Source: Shewanella psychromarinicola (GTDB lineage: Bacteria; Pseudomonadota; Gammaproteobacteria; Enterobacterales; Shewanellaceae). From it: 64,000 nucleotides of DNA. Shown here in pieces: positions 38,482 to 50,236 of the stretch (position 1 is the stretch's first letter; each line of letters begins with the position of its first letter). Location of the stretch: contig NZ_CP034073.1 of NCBI RefSeq assembly GCF_003855155.1, positions 558,001 to 622,000 of the forward strand. The letters are read 5' to 3'. A model generated the notes under the pieces. It had not been told where the DNA came from. It made no database searches and saw only the letters and a list, made by a program, of their open reading frames with translations. Both the position numbers and the translations under genes were made by a program.

Positions 38482-40059
38482 ATGATTATTGAACATTTGC
38501 ATGTCAAAAAGTTTAGAGGCTTTGACGATGTAGGATTTCCTTTGGGAAAGCAATTAACTTTAATTGCAGGGCAGAATGGTACCCAAAAAACTACAGTATT
38601 GGGGATGCTCACACAAGCATTCACAATTGGAAAAGACTCTCCACTCAATGGTGTCAAGCCTCTATGCGGCGGAACTTATCGCTCTATGTTTTCAGATAAA
38701 TTTAAACTTTCTGATACATTTGATAAAGCAAAAGAACATGAATGGACACTAAAGCTATCATTACAAGAAGAGCCTTTTGTAATGGAAAGTATGACGAGGG
38801 ATAGTGTTAGTGGTTCTATTCGATTCTGGCAAAAAGGTAAACGTGGGAAAGGTGATGGCTACTTTCAGTTACCAGTCATATATCTTAGTTTAAAAAGGTT
38901 GATGCCTATTGGTGAGGACCGAAATCTTTCACAAGACTCCCGAATCACATTAAATACTGATGAAAAAGAAATCTTCGAAAAAGCTTACAAAGATATTTTA
39001 ATTAGTACAGATAGAATTGACGCTATCGACCCCTTGGCTAGCTCACACAAGAATACTGCAGGGGTATCTAGCGAGCACTATGACTGGAAAACTAATTCTG
39101 CCGGTCAGGATAATATAGGTAAAATACTTCTTGCGATCTTGTCTTTTAAACGACTAAAAAGCGAATACCCTAATGACTATAAAGGTGGAATAATTGCAAT
39201 CGATGAAATTGATTCCACACTGTATCCTGGCTCCCAAGTTAAACTGATAAAAAACTTATTAAAGTTTTCAGTAAAGTATGACATTCAGTTTATTGCGACG
39301 ACCCATTCTTTAACAATGATTAAAGAAGTTGATAAATTAGTTAATGACCAAAAACGGAAAGGTCAAGCAACGAATATTTTCCTGCGTAAAGCAAACTCAA
39401 ATATTTTAGCAGATATCAACCTCCCATATGCTGCAATGAAGAATAATCTAAATGTATCATTAGGTAATCATACCCCCCCCAAGATTCCCGTTTACACAGA
39501 AGATCCCGAAGCGATTGACTTCGCTAAAGCTGCGCTAGGAAAGAAGTTTAAATACATTGACTTTAAAGATTGCAAGCTTGGGTGTAGCCAGTTCCTAGAC
39601 CTAATCGAACGAAAAGTTGAATCATTTTTGTTCCCCTCCTCAATAATTATCCTAGACGGGGATGTGATCCCTACAAAAGCCTACAAAAAATATCTAAACA
39701 AAAAGCTACAGAAAAATATAGTATTGTTGCCAGGAACAGTAAACCCTGAAACAGTACTCGCTACATACCTAAGTGAACTAGATGACACTGATAGTTTCTG
39801 GACCCCGACGAGCTCAGTTATGACGTACACTAAACAGTTTTGCTTCTCTAACTATACTTTAGAGGATATCAAGTCTGATAGGGTGAAAGCTAAAAAATGG
39901 TATAATGAACAGAAAGATACTGGTGCATGGGGTGCTAGAAATGCTAGCAAAATATTCAAGAAATGGTTTGAAGAACACCCAGAAGAAAAGCGAAGATTCG
40001 TGAACGACTTCGAAGACCTATACAATCTTGTAGCCAAAGAGCATGGTGTTCAAGTATAG
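38482..40059 (+). CDS. OLD-like AAA ATPase with TOPRIM-like C-terminus (probable defence protein)
   Basis: 525 residues. ABC/SMC-type ATPase elements: Walker A GQNGTQKTT (30-38), signature-like SAGQDNIGKI (206-215), Walker B GGIIAIDEID (235-244), H-loop TTHS (273-276). The C-terminal part has VYTEDPEAIDF with Glu340 and IIILDGDV with Asp392/Asp394, spaced like the Glu and DxD of TOPRIM nucleases in OLD proteins. Such proteins often act in phage defence. A GAAAGG site precedes the ATG and a TATAAT lies at 38438. Visibly more AT-rich than neighbours. An 8-base C tract interrupts codons 330-333. Followed 62 bases later by the methyltransferase. Confidence 0.7.
   Translation: MIIEHLHVKKFRGFDDVGFPLGKQLTLIAGQNGTQKTTVLGMLTQAFTIGKDSPLNGVKPLCGGTYRSMFSDKFKLSDTFDKAKEHEWTLKLSLQEEPFVMESMTRDSVSGSIRFWQKGKRGKGDGYFQLPVIYLSLKRLMPIGEDRNLSQDSRITLNTDEKEIFEKAYKDILISTDRIDAIDPLASSHKNTAGVSSEHYDWKTNSAGQDNIGKILLAILSFKRLKSEYPNDYKGGIIAIDEIDSTLYPGSQVKLIKNLLKFSVKYDIQFIATTHSLTMIKEVDKLVNDQKRKGQATNIFLRKANSNILADINLPYAAMKNNLNVSLGNHTPPKIPVYTEDPEAIDFAKAALGKKFKYIDFKDCKLGCSQFLDLIERKVESFLFPSSIIILDGDVIPTKAYKKYLNKKLQKNIVLLPGTVNPETVLATYLSELDDTDSFWTPTSSVMTYTKQFCFSNYTLEDIKSDRVKAKKWYNEQKDTGAWGARNASKIFKKWFEEHPEEKRRFVNDFEDLYNLVAKEHGVQV
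39473..39480 (+). repeat. Homopolymer C8 tract inside the ATPase gene
   Basis: Eight consecutive C in an otherwise AT-rich gene, encoding Thr-Pro-Pro near residue 331, between ATPase and TOPRIM-like parts. Such tracts can slip in replication and cause on/off switching. In this copy the frame is intact. Confidence 0.6.
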
Positions 40060-40121
40060 AGTGGCCATAAGAACTTATGGCTGGTATAATACATGCTTCT
40101 TCTATATTTATGCGGTAAATA

Positions 40122-40982
40122 ATGCCTTCAACTCCATCTCCTTTGAGATACCCAGGTGGTAAATCCTCAGTGCTAAACATGGTATCTGAGATTATTCACA
40201 CTAACAACTTATCAGGCTGTTCCTATGCAGAGCCATATGCTGGTGGTTGTGGATTAGCCTTGAACTTGCTACTAAAAGGTCATGTAGAGAACATCTATTT
40301 AAATGACTACGATATTTCAATATGGAGCTTTTGGCACTCTGTATTAGAAATGCCTACGCAGCTAATACAGAAAATCATTGATACCCCAGTCACTATAGAT
40401 GAATGGAGAAAGCAACGTCATATTCATAGTACACCGAATGAACACGATACGTTGACATTAGGGTTTTCTACATTGTTTTTAAATAGAACTAATCGCTCAG
40501 GAATAATAAAAGCAGGTTTCATTGGTGGTGCGGCGCAAGACGGAAAATATAAAATTGATTGTCGATTTGGAAAAAAAGGATTAATTGAAAGAATTGAAAA
40601 AATTCAAAATCATAAAGATAAGATTAATCTATACAATTTGGATGCATTAGAGTTTTTTGAAAAGACAGATAGCTTGCTTTCTCAAGATGGTTTTTACTGC
40701 ATTGACCCTCCCTATTACAAAAAAGGGCATACTCTCTATACCAACTTCTATAAACATGATGACCATGTAGAGCTTGCAAGAAAGATATCTGATTTAGAAA
40801 CAAAATGGATACTCACATACGATAATGCAACGGAAATAAAATCTCTTTATCCATCCCTGAAGCAATATCTATTTAATCTCAACTATAGTGCAGGTGTGAA
40901 ACGCAAAGGAACTGAACTGCTAGTAGTTAGTAATGATATTTCAATCGGAACTAAAATTAACATTTCAAAAGTAGCACCCTAA
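40122..40982 (+). CDS. D12-class N6-adenine DNA methyltransferase (Dam-like)
   Basis: 286 residues. AdoMet-binding motif PGGKSSVL (11-18), YAEPYAGGCGLALNLL (35-50), and catalytic DPPY (195-198) in the order seen in Dam and D12 enzymes. It differs strongly from the housekeeping Dam at 50237-51073 in this window. Its target is unknown; GATC is possible but not shown. Pairing with the ATPase suggests self-marking or a partner role in a restriction-like system. Confidence 0.85.
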   Translation: MPSTPSPLRYPGGKSSVLNMVSEIIHTNNLSGCSYAEPYAGGCGLALNLLLKGHVENIYLNDYDISIWSFWHSVLEMPTQLIQKIIDTPVTIDEWRKQRHIHSTPNEHDTLTLGFSTLFLNRTNRSGIIKAGFIGGAAQDGKYKIDCRFGKKGLIERIEKIQNHKDKINLYNLDALEFFEKTDSLLSQDGFYCIDPPYYKKGHTLYTNFYKHDDHVELARKISDLETKWILTYDNATEIKSLYPSLKQYLFNLNYSAGVKRKGTELLVVSNDISIGTKINISKVAP

Positions 40983-41063
40983 ATTACTTCGCACTCCAAG
41001 TTTCAATAGGTTAGTAATGGGCAACCATGAAGCCACCTTACGAAAGTCTCAACCTATATCCCA

Positions 41064-41350
41064 TCAGTGCACTTCTGTGATCATATTTTCCAGCATTGCC
41101 GCAACTGCACTAGCATGTTTGGATGGGAAGATGATGCCATCGGCTATAGAGCGAGGTCATGACAAGAGGTCGTCACTATAGTCCTGTGCAGCCACACGAA
41201 TAACCTCCAAGTCATCAGAGCTGTCGACCTCTATCGACTGGTTGAGTACTCATTAAAGGCATATGCGCCAACATACTCGCTTGGTGTCACAATAATCTCT
41301 TTTTAGTCCCCCAATCCATCTTTAGGTCAATAGGATAACCAGTACTTACT
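41064..41350 (-). pseudogene. Decayed gene fragment(s)
   Basis: On the minus strand, short coding-like pieces in changing frames are separated by stops, for example DLEVIRVAAQDYSDDLL and DGIIFPSKHASAVAAML ending at 41064. They read like a protein but no start or continuous frame exists. Identity unknown. The 40983-41063 part shows nothing. Confidence 0.4.
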
Positions 41351-41585
41351 ACTTTCTAGCGTTATCTTGCATTATCATACTGACAGCCCAACTACTATAT
41401 GCCTCGCATGTGGTTCTACCTGAGTTAATTCCTTCTATTAGCTCCTCCGCCCTTGCTGTTACTGCATCACGGTTGTATTGAAGGATAAAGCCAGCCTCAG
41501 TTCTACTTGGGTACTGGTCGATTTGAGCTAGTTTAGCTATATCTTCATAGCCCCCTGTGTCAGGATAGTTGTCGCCTCTACTTTT
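41349..41585 (-). pseudogene. Open fragment without start codon
   Basis: A 78-codon open stretch on the minus strand, bounded by stops, with no usable start codon before its last residues. The peptide includes GYEDIAKLAQIDQYPSRTEA and ends with MIMQDNARK. It looks like a truncated gene 3' end. I do not recognise the family. Confidence 0.4.
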
Positions 41586-41604
41586 TTAGTTAGAGGAGAT
41601 TAAA

Positions 41605-41754
41605 ATGAAGAGAAAATTCACTAGAACAAGTGGGGTCAGTGTAAACTTTATTCTACAAAAAACAGCCAACCATAATAAATCGGTAAGTAGTAGATACCAT
41701 TACGCTGGTGCGTATAGGGGATTGTTTGTAGCACAGTTGACTATTACTCTGTAA
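41605..41754 (+). CDS. Possible 49-residue peptide at the island edge
   Basis: MKRKFTRTSG..., preceded by GAGGAG 6 bases upstream. Basic, no known domain. It ends right at the terminator of the right repeat. Could be a chance frame or a gene fragment fused at the junction. Confidence 0.25.
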   Translation: MKRKFTRTSGVSVNFILQKTANHNKSVSSRYHYAGAYRGLFVAQLTITL

Positions 41755-41761
41755 GAAAAAA

Positions 41762-41783
41762 GGCCTCGCATTGCTGCGAGGCC
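41762..41783 (-). terminator. rnpB terminator
   Basis: GGCCTCGC/GCGAGGCC stem, ATTGCT loop, T7 on the + strand and T6 on the minus strand; 13 bases after the rnpB 3' end. Confidence 0.85.
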
Positions 41784-41796
41784 TTTTTTTATAAAG

Positions 41797-42151
<355 letters not shown>

Positions 42152-42206
42152 GGCGCGGATTATAGCTTAAGCAGCGCAACAAACCAATGCATAAGCAACG
42201 GACTTT

Positions 42207-43049
42207 TTATAAATCGAGCTCTAAACCGTATTTATACAAAGCATTTTTCTTTAAACCGTGTATTTGCGCCGCTATAGCCGCGGCCTTTTTAAGCGGTAAT
42301 TCTTCACAGAGTAGCTTTAACGTAGTGACCGCGACCGCTGGAACACCTTCTTCATCAGATAATGAGAAGCCGTGACACATGATGACAATTTCGCCTTTCT
42401 GTTGATTTTTATCGGCTTCAACTATCGCCAAAACTTCAGCAGCGGTGCCAGATAAAAAGGTTTCGAAAATTTTAGTGACTTCACGCGCCATCACGATTTG
42501 TCTATCGGCGCCTAACACTTCAATAATCGCGGCAAGGCTATACAGAATACGATGAGGAGATTCGTAAAATATGAGTGTACGAGGATCTTCTTTAAGAAAT
42601 TCAAGTTTATCGATACGGGCTTTTTCTTTTGACGGTAAGAACCCCTCAAAACTGAATCGATCCGACGGTAATCCCGATGCACTCAAGGCCGTAATCGCGG
42701 CACAAGCACCCGGTAAAGGCACCACTCGGTGGCCCGCTTTGCGGACATAATTAACCAAATGGTAGCCGGGGTCTGAAATGAGCGGTGTGCCAGCGTCAGA
42801 AATGAGTGCTATTGACTTGCCCGCATCTAATTGTTCAACTATCCATTGCACTCGGTCACGTTCATTGTGATCATGTAGTGCCGTTTTACGGGTTTCAATA
42901 CCAAAGTGACTCAGCAGCTTTCCGCTGTGGCGAGTGTCTTCACAGGCGATTAAATCTACCTGTTGCAGCACCTCTAATGCACGAGCGCTGATGTCGCCAA
43001 AATTACCAATAGGGGTGGGAACAATATACAGCGCGACCATTTGGTCCAT
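42207..43049 (-). CDS. rsmI: 16S rRNA (cytidine1402-2'-O)-methyltransferase RsmI
   Basis: 280 residues, tetrapyrrole-methylase fold. Seen: [68 protein letters not shown]. Modifies C1402 in the decoding centre with RsmH. The ATG at 43049 follows CGAGG; the open frame extends to 43088 without support. Divergent from lpoA as in many gammaproteobacteria. Confidence 0.95.
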   Translation of the reverse strand: MDQMVALYIVPTPIGNFGDISARALEVLQQVDLIACEDTRHSGKLLSHFGIETRKTALHDHNERDRVQWIVEQLDAGKSIALISDAGTPLISDPGYHLVNYVRKAGHRVVPLPGACAAITALSASGLPSDRFSFEGFLPSKEKARIDKLEFLKEDPRTLIFYESPHRILYSLAAIIEVLGADRQIVMAREVTKIFETFLSGTAAEVLAIVEADKNQQKGEIVIMCHGFSLSDEEGVPAVAVTTLKLLCEELPLKKAAAIAAQIHGLKKNALYKYGLELDL

Positions 43050-43138
43050 AATTACCTCGATAATGAATCTACCTGATACTTTCGCCAAGCGTAAGAGCAG
43101 GTTAAACTAGTGCCAGCATCTTACCAGAGTGAAGCCAA

Positions 43139-44962
43139 GTGTTAAAAAGACTGAATACTACAAAATTCGTGTGTGCGTTGATTTTCTCTGTATTGGTAGT
43201 AGGTTGTGCCGCCAAAAAACAGCAAGATAATGTTGACGTAAACGCATCACTCGTTGCCGCGGAGCATCCGGCTAAAATTTATTTAGTTAATGCTACCAAT
43301 AGCAGTTTACCAGAAAAGCGTGATCGTTATTTATTACTGGCGGCTCACGCTTATATAAATGATGGTAATTTTAATGCTGCCACCAATGTTTTAACGTCAA
43401 TGCAAAAGCCAATGGTGAAGGTACCTTCGCTTCTCGCTGAGCATATTTACTTGCGCGCCCGCATTGTTGAAAAAACCAATAGCAGCCAAGCCGCATTAGA
43501 TATTTTACAGTATCCGCCGCATTGGCAGCTACCACGCTGGCAAATGGCAAGTTATCACCAATATAAAGCCAAGTTGTATAAGCATACTCAGCAGCCCATC
43601 GATCAGGTAAAGCAACTCAGCTTATTAAGTAATTACTTACCAAAATCCGAAACGGCCGCCGTTAATGATGTCATTTGGAAACTGCTACAGCCTTTGCATG
43701 AAGAAACTGTGCAGTCGTTTATGCGTGATCAATCTAATCCGATTTTTGCAGGTTGGTTGCAACTAACCTATATTGCCAAGCGTTATGCCGTTGAGCCAAC
43801 ACAGCTGGTGCGTTATTTAGGTGAGTGGCAACGCAATAACCCTTATCACCCGGGAGCGGTGAAGTTACCCGCTAATTTAGAAAAAGCACTGAATGCCAAA
43901 CCCTTTAGACCACAAAATATTGCCGTCTTATTACCGTTAACGGGTCCGCGCGCTGCGATTGCCGAACCAATTCGCCAAGGATTATTATCTAGCTATTTAT
44001 CTGATTTTGATACCAATGTGTCGCTTAACTTTTATGATACTCAGCAAGGCGTCACGGCGGCTTACCAACAAGCTGTCGCCAAAGGTGCAGAGTTTATCAT
44101 TGGGCCGTTATTACCCAATGAAGTTGAAGAATTACAAAAAATTAACGACAAACAACAAAGCACTGTGCCTCAATTGTATTTGAACCAAACTGATACATTT
44201 ACGCCACAGGCAAATTTATTTTATTTTTCATTGTCACCAGCGCAAGAAGCCAGTGATGCGGCACAGAAACTCTATAGTGATGGGGTAAAGCTGCCGCTAC
44301 TACTGGTAAGTAATGATGCCATTGGCAAGCGTATGGCTGACAGTTTTAAGCAAACTTGGTTAACCTTAACCAGTAATGATGCAGAAGTGTATTATTATGA
44401 TGCTGGCGACCAAATGAAGGTAACAGTTCAACAAGCATTAGGCGTTACAGATAGCCAAGCGCGGATTAGCAGAATGCGTAATTTATTGGGCAGTAGCTTA
44501 GAATCAGATTTTCGTTCTCGCCAAGATACTGATGCGATATACATGATTTCGGGTTCACAAGATTTAGCCCTGCTCAAACCCTTTTTAGACGTTAACTTTA
44601 GCGTGTTCTCTGAACCCGTAGCCTTGTATACCACTAGTCGCAGCCGCCTTGAAAACGAGTCGGCGCAGTCGGCTCAAGAACTCAATAACTTGATGATTAG
44701 TGATGTGCCATGGTTAATGCAATCTAGTAGCGAAACGCAAATGGTGTCAGCGCTATGGAGTGGTTGGAATAACAGCCAAAAACGTTTGTATGTTATGGGT
44801 TTTGATGCACTTGAATTGGTCAACCGTTTAGCCCAAATGCGCGCTTTCCCAGGATATCAATTTATGGGCCGCAGCGGTGCGTTATCGGTGGATCCTAATG
44901 GGGTGATTGATCGTCAATTGTCTTGGGGACAATATACCCAAGGACAATTAACACCACTATGA
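43139..44962 (+). CDS. lpoA: Penicillin-binding protein activator LpoA
   Basis: 607 residues. Lipoprotein signal with lipobox VVGC (Cys23), an N-terminal TPR-like domain, and a C-terminal periplasmic-binding-protein fold ([22 protein letters not shown]). Outer-membrane activator of PBP1A, whose gene mrcA is also in this window (59731). Starts with GTG at 43139. The stop overlaps the start of yraN (ATGA). Confidence 0.92.
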   Translation: MLKRLNTTKFVCALIFSVLVVGCAAKKQQDNVDVNASLVAAEHPAKIYLVNATNSSLPEKRDRYLLLAAHAYINDGNFNAATNVLTSMQKPMVKVPSLLAEHIYLRARIVEKTNSSQAALDILQYPPHWQLPRWQMASYHQYKAKLYKHTQQPIDQVKQLSLLSNYLPKSETAAVNDVIWKLLQPLHEETVQSFMRDQSNPIFAGWLQLTYIAKRYAVEPTQLVRYLGEWQRNNPYHPGAVKLPANLEKALNAKPFRPQNIAVLLPLTGPRAAIAEPIRQGLLSSYLSDFDTNVSLNFYDTQQGVTAAYQQAVAKGAEFIIGPLLPNEVEELQKINDKQQSTVPQLYLNQTDTFTPQANLFYFSLSPAQEASDAAQKLYSDGVKLPLLLVSNDAIGKRMADSFKQTWLTLTSNDAEVYYYDAGDQMKVTVQQALGVTDSQARISRMRNLLGSSLESDFRSRQDTDAIYMISGSQDLALLKPFLDVNFSVFSEPVALYTTSRSRLENESAQSAQELNNLMISDVPWLMQSSSETQMVSALWSGWNNSQKRLYVMGFDALELVNRLAQMRAFPGYQFMGRSGALSVDPNGVIDRQLSWGQYTQGQLTPL

Positions 44963-45285
44963 ACCGCGGACAATTAGCTGAACAACATGCGCGAACTTAC
45001 CTTGAACAACAAGGTCTGACGTTTGTAGAGGCTAATGTGCGTTACCCATTTGGTGAAATAGATTTGATTATGCGCCAACAGGATGTATGGGTGTTTGTTG
45101 AAGTAAAATTTAGGGCGTCAAACCAGTTTGGTGGAGCCTTAAATGCCTTAACAAGCAAACAGATCACCCGGATAAGATTAGCTGCTGATCATTATTTACA
45201 ACGCCAAAAATTGAATCCACCTTGTCGCTTTGATGTGATTGCGATGAATATTGATGAAATAAACTGGCTACAAGGCTGTTTTTAA
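44959..45285 (+). CDS. yraN: YraN-family endonuclease-like protein
   Basis: 108 residues, UPF0102, restriction endonuclease-like fold: [21 protein letters not shown] carries the E-x(n)-D...ExK pattern. The ATG at 44959 overlaps the lpoA stop by 4 bases; the longer frame from 44923 is internal to lpoA. Biological role poorly known. Confidence 0.9.
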   Translation: MNRGQLAEQHARTYLEQQGLTFVEANVRYPFGEIDLIMRQQDVWVFVEVKFRASNQFGGALNALTSKQITRIRLAADHYLQRQKLNPPCRFDVIAMNIDEINWLQGCF

Positions 45286-45398
45286 GCGACAACTGATTAC
45301 CATAACCTTGATTTATGGCATCATATAGTCAAATTACCGAGTCTAACTGATGAGCGACGATAAAAAGCCAATCAGAGACATACGTAGACATAATTTAG

Positions 45399-46573
<1,175 letters not shown>

Positions 46574-46610
46574 TCCTGCGGTACATTGTGGCTTATAGCG
46601 ATTAAAAAAT

Positions 46611-46841
46611 TCATCCTGCATTTTGCTCGATGAATTTTTTTTGGCCTCTTTTCGCTTGTATCCAAGGGATAATCAGCGACGGCAATACAATAAAACCAGC
46701 CCCTACCCAACTTAACCCATCGAGCCATTCATCAAAAAACAACCAGCCGAAAAAAACACAAAACAATAATCCGGTATATTCCGCCACCACGATTTGACTG
46801 GCTTGTGCTTGGCGATAGGCCAAAGCACAAAACCACTGATA
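46611..46841 (-). pseudogene. EamA/DMT transporter C-terminal remnant
   Basis: The frame reads YQWFCALAYRQAQASQIV, then a FFGWLFFDEWLDGLSWVG stretch and helix, which is the C-terminal end of an EamA (RhaT-type) drug/metabolite transporter. Nothing of the N-terminal nine-tenths is present; the trpS terminator lies directly upstream. A truncated relic, not a working gene. Confidence 0.7.
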
Positions 46842-46898
46842 GGCATTATTTTTCAGGTTAAGAGATGGGATCAATAAGCAAAAAAACAAACAAAAAAT

Positions 46899-46919
46899 AA
46901 GCCAGCAAATTGCTGGCTT
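46899..46919 (-). terminator. trpS terminator
   Basis: AAGCCAGCA/TGCTGGCTT stem with AAT loop, followed by a T-rich tract on the minus strand, 23 bases after trpS. Confidence 0.8.
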
Positions 46920-46941
46920 AAAGGTAAAATTGGCTGATGAC

Positions 46942-47940
46942 TTAGACAATAAGCCCAATTTTTTCATACACATTCTTAAGGGTCACTGCAGCACGCGCTT
47001 GGGCTTTCTCTGCGCCTTCAGCCATGATCTGGTGTAAGAATGCCTCGTCAGCACGATACTCTTTAAAGCGCGCTTGCAATGGCTCAAGCATACCAACAAC
47101 AGCTTCGCCTGTAGCCACTTTCAAATGACCATACATTTTGCCTTCAAACTCAGCTTCTAAAGACGCAATTGACTGACCCGTGCAACCTGACATTAAACTG
47201 AGCAGATTAGACACCCCTGGCTTTTGCTCCAGGTCAAAACGCACTACTGGCGGCTCTTCGCTGTCGGTCATGGCTTTTTTTATTTTCTTTAAAATCACTT
47301 TAGGATCTTCAAGCAAACCGATCACGTTATTACGATTATCATCCGATTTAGACATCTTTTTAAGCGGCTCTTGCAACGACATCACCTTAGCACCATGTTC
47401 AGGAATGAACGGTTCTGGGATGGTAAAAGTGTCGCCATAAGCATTATTAAAACGAGTGGCAATATCACGTGTCAGTTCTAAGTGTTGTTTCTGATCTTGA
47501 CCAACAGGGATTTCATTGGCTTGATAAAGTAAAATGTCCGCCGCCATTAATACCGGATAATCATAAAGCCCAACGTTAATGTTATTGGCATGCTTTAACG
47601 ACTTATCTTTAAACTGGGTCATGCGGTTTAACTCACCCATTTGGGTGTAACAATTTAGTGCCCAACTGAGCTGAGTATGCTGCGGTACTTGCGATTGAAT
47701 AAACACAGTGCTTTTTTTAGGGTCAACACCACAAGCAAGATACAGTGCTAACGTGTCCAAGCAGGCTTCTCGCAATGCTTTAGGATCTTGGCGAACCGTA
47801 ATGGCATGTAAATCAACAACACAATATAGGCAATCATGACTCTCTTGCATGGCAACCCATTGACGAAGTGCGCCCATATAATTACCTATGGTTAATTCGC
47901 CTGATGGCTGTGCACCGCTGAATACTATGGGTTTGGTCAT
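46942..47940 (-). CDS. trpS: Tryptophanyl-tRNA synthetase
   Basis: 332 residues, class I aminoacyl-tRNA synthetase. The HIGH-like motif is [10 protein letters not shown] near the N-terminus ([12 protein letters not shown]) and KMSKS appears as KKMSKSDDN. Complete for the family. Downstream member of the rpe-gph-trpS series on the minus strand, as in many gammaproteobacteria. Confidence 0.96.
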   Translation of the reverse strand: MTKPIVFSGAQPSGELTIGNYMGALRQWVAMQESHDCLYCVVDLHAITVRQDPKALREACLDTLALYLACGVDPKKSTVFIQSQVPQHTQLSWALNCYTQMGELNRMTQFKDKSLKHANNINVGLYDYPVLMAADILLYQANEIPVGQDQKQHLELTRDIATRFNNAYGDTFTIPEPFIPEHGAKVMSLQEPLKKMSKSDDNRNNVIGLLEDPKVILKKIKKAMTDSEEPPVVRFDLEQKPGVSNLLSLMSGCTGQSIASLEAEFEGKMYGHLKVATGEAVVGMLEPLQARFKEYRADEAFLHQIMAEGAEKAQARAAVTLKNVYEKIGLIV

Positions 47941-47981
47941 GTGTTTTATTGCTCCAGATTATCTTTTTAAATTTCACATTA

Positions 47982-48671
47982 TTATGAAAGTAAGTATTGC
48001 TCTATATCAGCAAAATTTTCGCATACCGCATGGGGATTGCTTAGGCTAATATCTTCGCCGTAGTTGTAGCCATAGGTCAAGCCAATAGACATAACGTTGG
48101 CAGCTTTAGCCGCTAAAATATCATTCTTTGAATCACCTACCATCAGTAAATGTGATTCATCTAACTGCCATAGCTTAAGCAGATGTTGCAACGGCATTGG
48201 ATCTGGTTTCATTTTTGCCAATGAATCACCACCGAGTACTTCACAAAACAAGCCATCGAGACCAAAAGCGGTTAATAATGACACCGTAAAACCGTGAGGT
48301 TTATTGGTGACGATAGCAAGTTTGAAACCGGCTTGTTTTAACTTTTGTAATGTGGCTAATACACCAGGATACAAAAGGCTATGCTTCTGTAAATGCTCGC
48401 CATAATGATACATAAATTGAGGCATGGTTTGCTCAAGTAATGCCTGTAGTGCTGGGGCATCCTCCGGCATCGCAGACACATAACTTAACGCGCGTTGCAT
48501 TAACACTTGAGCACCATTACCGACCCAACTGCGCACAAGTGCTTCTGTCACTGGCGGATATTGGCTTTGCGCTAAAGTCGCATTGGTTGCTGCGGCTAAG
48601 TCAGGTACGCTATCAATTAATGTACCATCTAAATCAAAAGCAATTGCGCGAATTTTTGACCATTGCATCAT
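47982..48671 (-). CDS. gph: Phosphoglycolate phosphatase
   Basis: 229 residues, HAD superfamily. Motif I DLDGTLIDS, motif II VTNKPH, motif IV GDSKNDILAAKAA. Removes 2-phosphoglycolate formed during DNA repair. The ATG at 48671 fits the family N-terminus (MMQWSKIRAIAFDLDG) better than the frame start at 48683. Sits between rpe and trpS. Confidence 0.92.
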   Translation of the reverse strand: MMQWSKIRAIAFDLDGTLIDSVPDLAAATNATLAQSQYPPVTEALVRSWVGNGAQVLMQRALSYVSAMPEDAPALQALLEQTMPQFMYHYGEHLQKHSLLYPGVLATLQKLKQAGFKLAIVTNKPHGFTVSLLTAFGLDGLFCEVLGGDSLAKMKPDPMPLQHLLKLWQLDESHLLMVGDSKNDILAAKAANVMSIGLTYGYNYGEDISLSNPHAVCENFADIEQYLLS

Positions 48672-48701
48672 GTAAAGTCCCATTAAGTCTTTAAAAATAA
48701 A

Positions 48702-49373
48702 TTATGATACCGAAGCGAGTTCAGCACGCATTTGATCAACAACCACTTTATAATCTGGTTGATTGAAAATGGCCGAACCGGCTACAAACATATCTGCACC
48801 CGCGGCAGCAATTTCAGCAATATTATCGACCTTCACGCCACCATCGACTTGTAAGCGAATATCAAAACCACTGGCATCAATGCGCGCCCGAACTTGACGA
48901 AGTTTATCTAAGGTATGGGGAATAAATGACTGACCACCAAAACCAGGGTTAACCGACATCAATAAAATGACATCGAGCTTATCCATAACATGATCTAAAT
49001 AATGCAGTGGAGTGCCAGGATTAAAGACTAATCCGGCCTTACAACCAGATTCTTTAATCAGCTGTAGGGTGCGATCTATATGTTCAGATGCTTCTGGATG
49101 AAAAGTGATAATTGAAGCGCCGGCGGCAGCAAAATCAGGAATAATACGATCAACGGGTTTTACCATTAAATGCACATCAATATCAGCAGTAATACCGTAT
49201 TTACGTAACGCCGTACATACCATTGGGCCGATGGTTAGATTAGGAACATAGTGATTATCCATTACGTCGAAGTGAACAACGTCTGAACCTGCATCTAATA
49301 CGGCTTTAACATCGTCACCTAAACGGGAAAAATCGGCGGACAAAATCGATGGTGCAATTAAAAATGGGCGCAT
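48702..49373 (-). CDS. rpe: Ribulose-phosphate 3-epimerase
   Basis: 223 residues, TIM barrel. Motifs [45 protein letters not shown] and VDGGV with the metal His/Asp. Interconverts ribulose-5-P and xylulose-5-P in the pentose phosphate pathway. The ATG at 49373 has an AGAGAAG site; the frame to 49439 is unsupported. Confidence 0.95.
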   Translation of the reverse strand: MRPFLIAPSILSADFSRLGDDVKAVLDAGSDVVHFDVMDNHYVPNLTIGPMVCTALRKYGITADIDVHLMVKPVDRIIPDFAAAGASIITFHPEASEHIDRTLQLIKESGCKAGLVFNPGTPLHYLDHVMDKLDVILLMSVNPGFGGQSFIPHTLDKLRQVRARIDASGFDIRLQVDGGVKVDNIAEIAAAGADMFVAGSAIFNQPDYKVVVDQMRAELASVS

Positions 49374-49644
49374 AATCTTCTCTATTGGCAGATCAAAGTG
49401 ATGACATTTTACCCTTTGCGGCCGCAAGCCTCTAGTCACAAAAGGGAAATAACCACTATCTAATATAGAATTTAGTCAAAAACTAGACCATAAGGCGGAT
49501 TTGCTATTCTTTAAATAGAAACCACTGTTCAATAACTAAGCGACTTTGCTATAATGAAAAATGTTGTTATCTTAGGGATCTAATAGTAGATTTAACAACT
49601 GTTGTAGCATCAATCGAGTTTATACCACGGATAGGACACCTTTT

Positions 49645-50022
49645 ATGGTTAAGCACTTACTACGCAAGCTTTCAGGGCGTGATGGCAAATTATTGCCAGC
49701 ATCTGTTTTTGCTGTGTTTGCAACGTCGGGGTTGGCATTATTGTTAAGCCAAATTTTACTCACCACCGAAGCTAATTCTGCTAATAGTAAAGCCTGCGTA
49801 TGCGATAGCACCACAAGCTACAATACTAGTTTGCCAAGTAGTCACCCTACAAATCGTTGTGCTGAGCAATCAGATGATGTCAGTTGGGGTAATTGGGTAA
49901 CGGGTAATAGCCGCTCGAGCCAATTTCACTTTATTGATTTACTTGAATTGATCCACGGCCACAAAGATAAGCCTTTAAATGATATGCCTACCTCAGGCAG
50001 CCCAACTCAGATATCGCGCTAA
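49645..50022 (+). CDS. Small membrane-anchored hypothetical protein
   Basis: 125 residues: one N-terminal membrane helix (FAVFATSGLALLLSQILL, about 23-41) and a Ser/Thr/Asn-rich tail with three cysteines. A GGACACC stretch precedes the ATG. Its TAA overlaps the ATG of the DUF2970 gene, so the two are coupled. No family recognised. Confidence 0.55.
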   Translation: MVKHLLRKLSGRDGKLLPASVFAVFATSGLALLLSQILLTTEANSANSKACVCDSTTSYNTSLPSSHPTNRCAEQSDDVSWGNWVTGNSRSSQFHFIDLLELIHGHKDKPLNDMPTSGSPTQISR

Positions 50023-50201
50023 TGTCACTTTGGCGAGTTTTTAGTAGCACTGTAGCGGCCTTTTTTGGCGTTCAGACAGAGCAGAACCGCCAAAAAGACT
50101 TCAAAAATCAATCCCCGTTACCCTTTATCATCATGGGAATTATCTTAGCTATAGCCTTGGTTATTTCATTAATGCTGATCGTGAATCAGGTATTAAGTTA
50201 A
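50022..50201 (+). CDS. DUF2970-domain small membrane protein
   Basis: 59 residues, MSLWRVFSSTVAAFFGVQTEQ at the start (first 20 residues show the DUF2970 pattern of F-G-V-Q-x-E-x-N-R), then one membrane helix IIMGIILAIALVISLMLIV. The start overlaps the stop of the upstream gene (TAATG). Family known by sequence only; often near respiratory or nucleotide genes. Convergent with dam. Confidence 0.75.
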   Translation: MSLWRVFSSTVAAFFGVQTEQNRQKDFKNQSPLPFIIMGIILAIALVISLMLIVNQVLS

Positions 50202-50236
50202 CCACCTGCGGTTGTTATATTCTCATCCCAGTAGTA

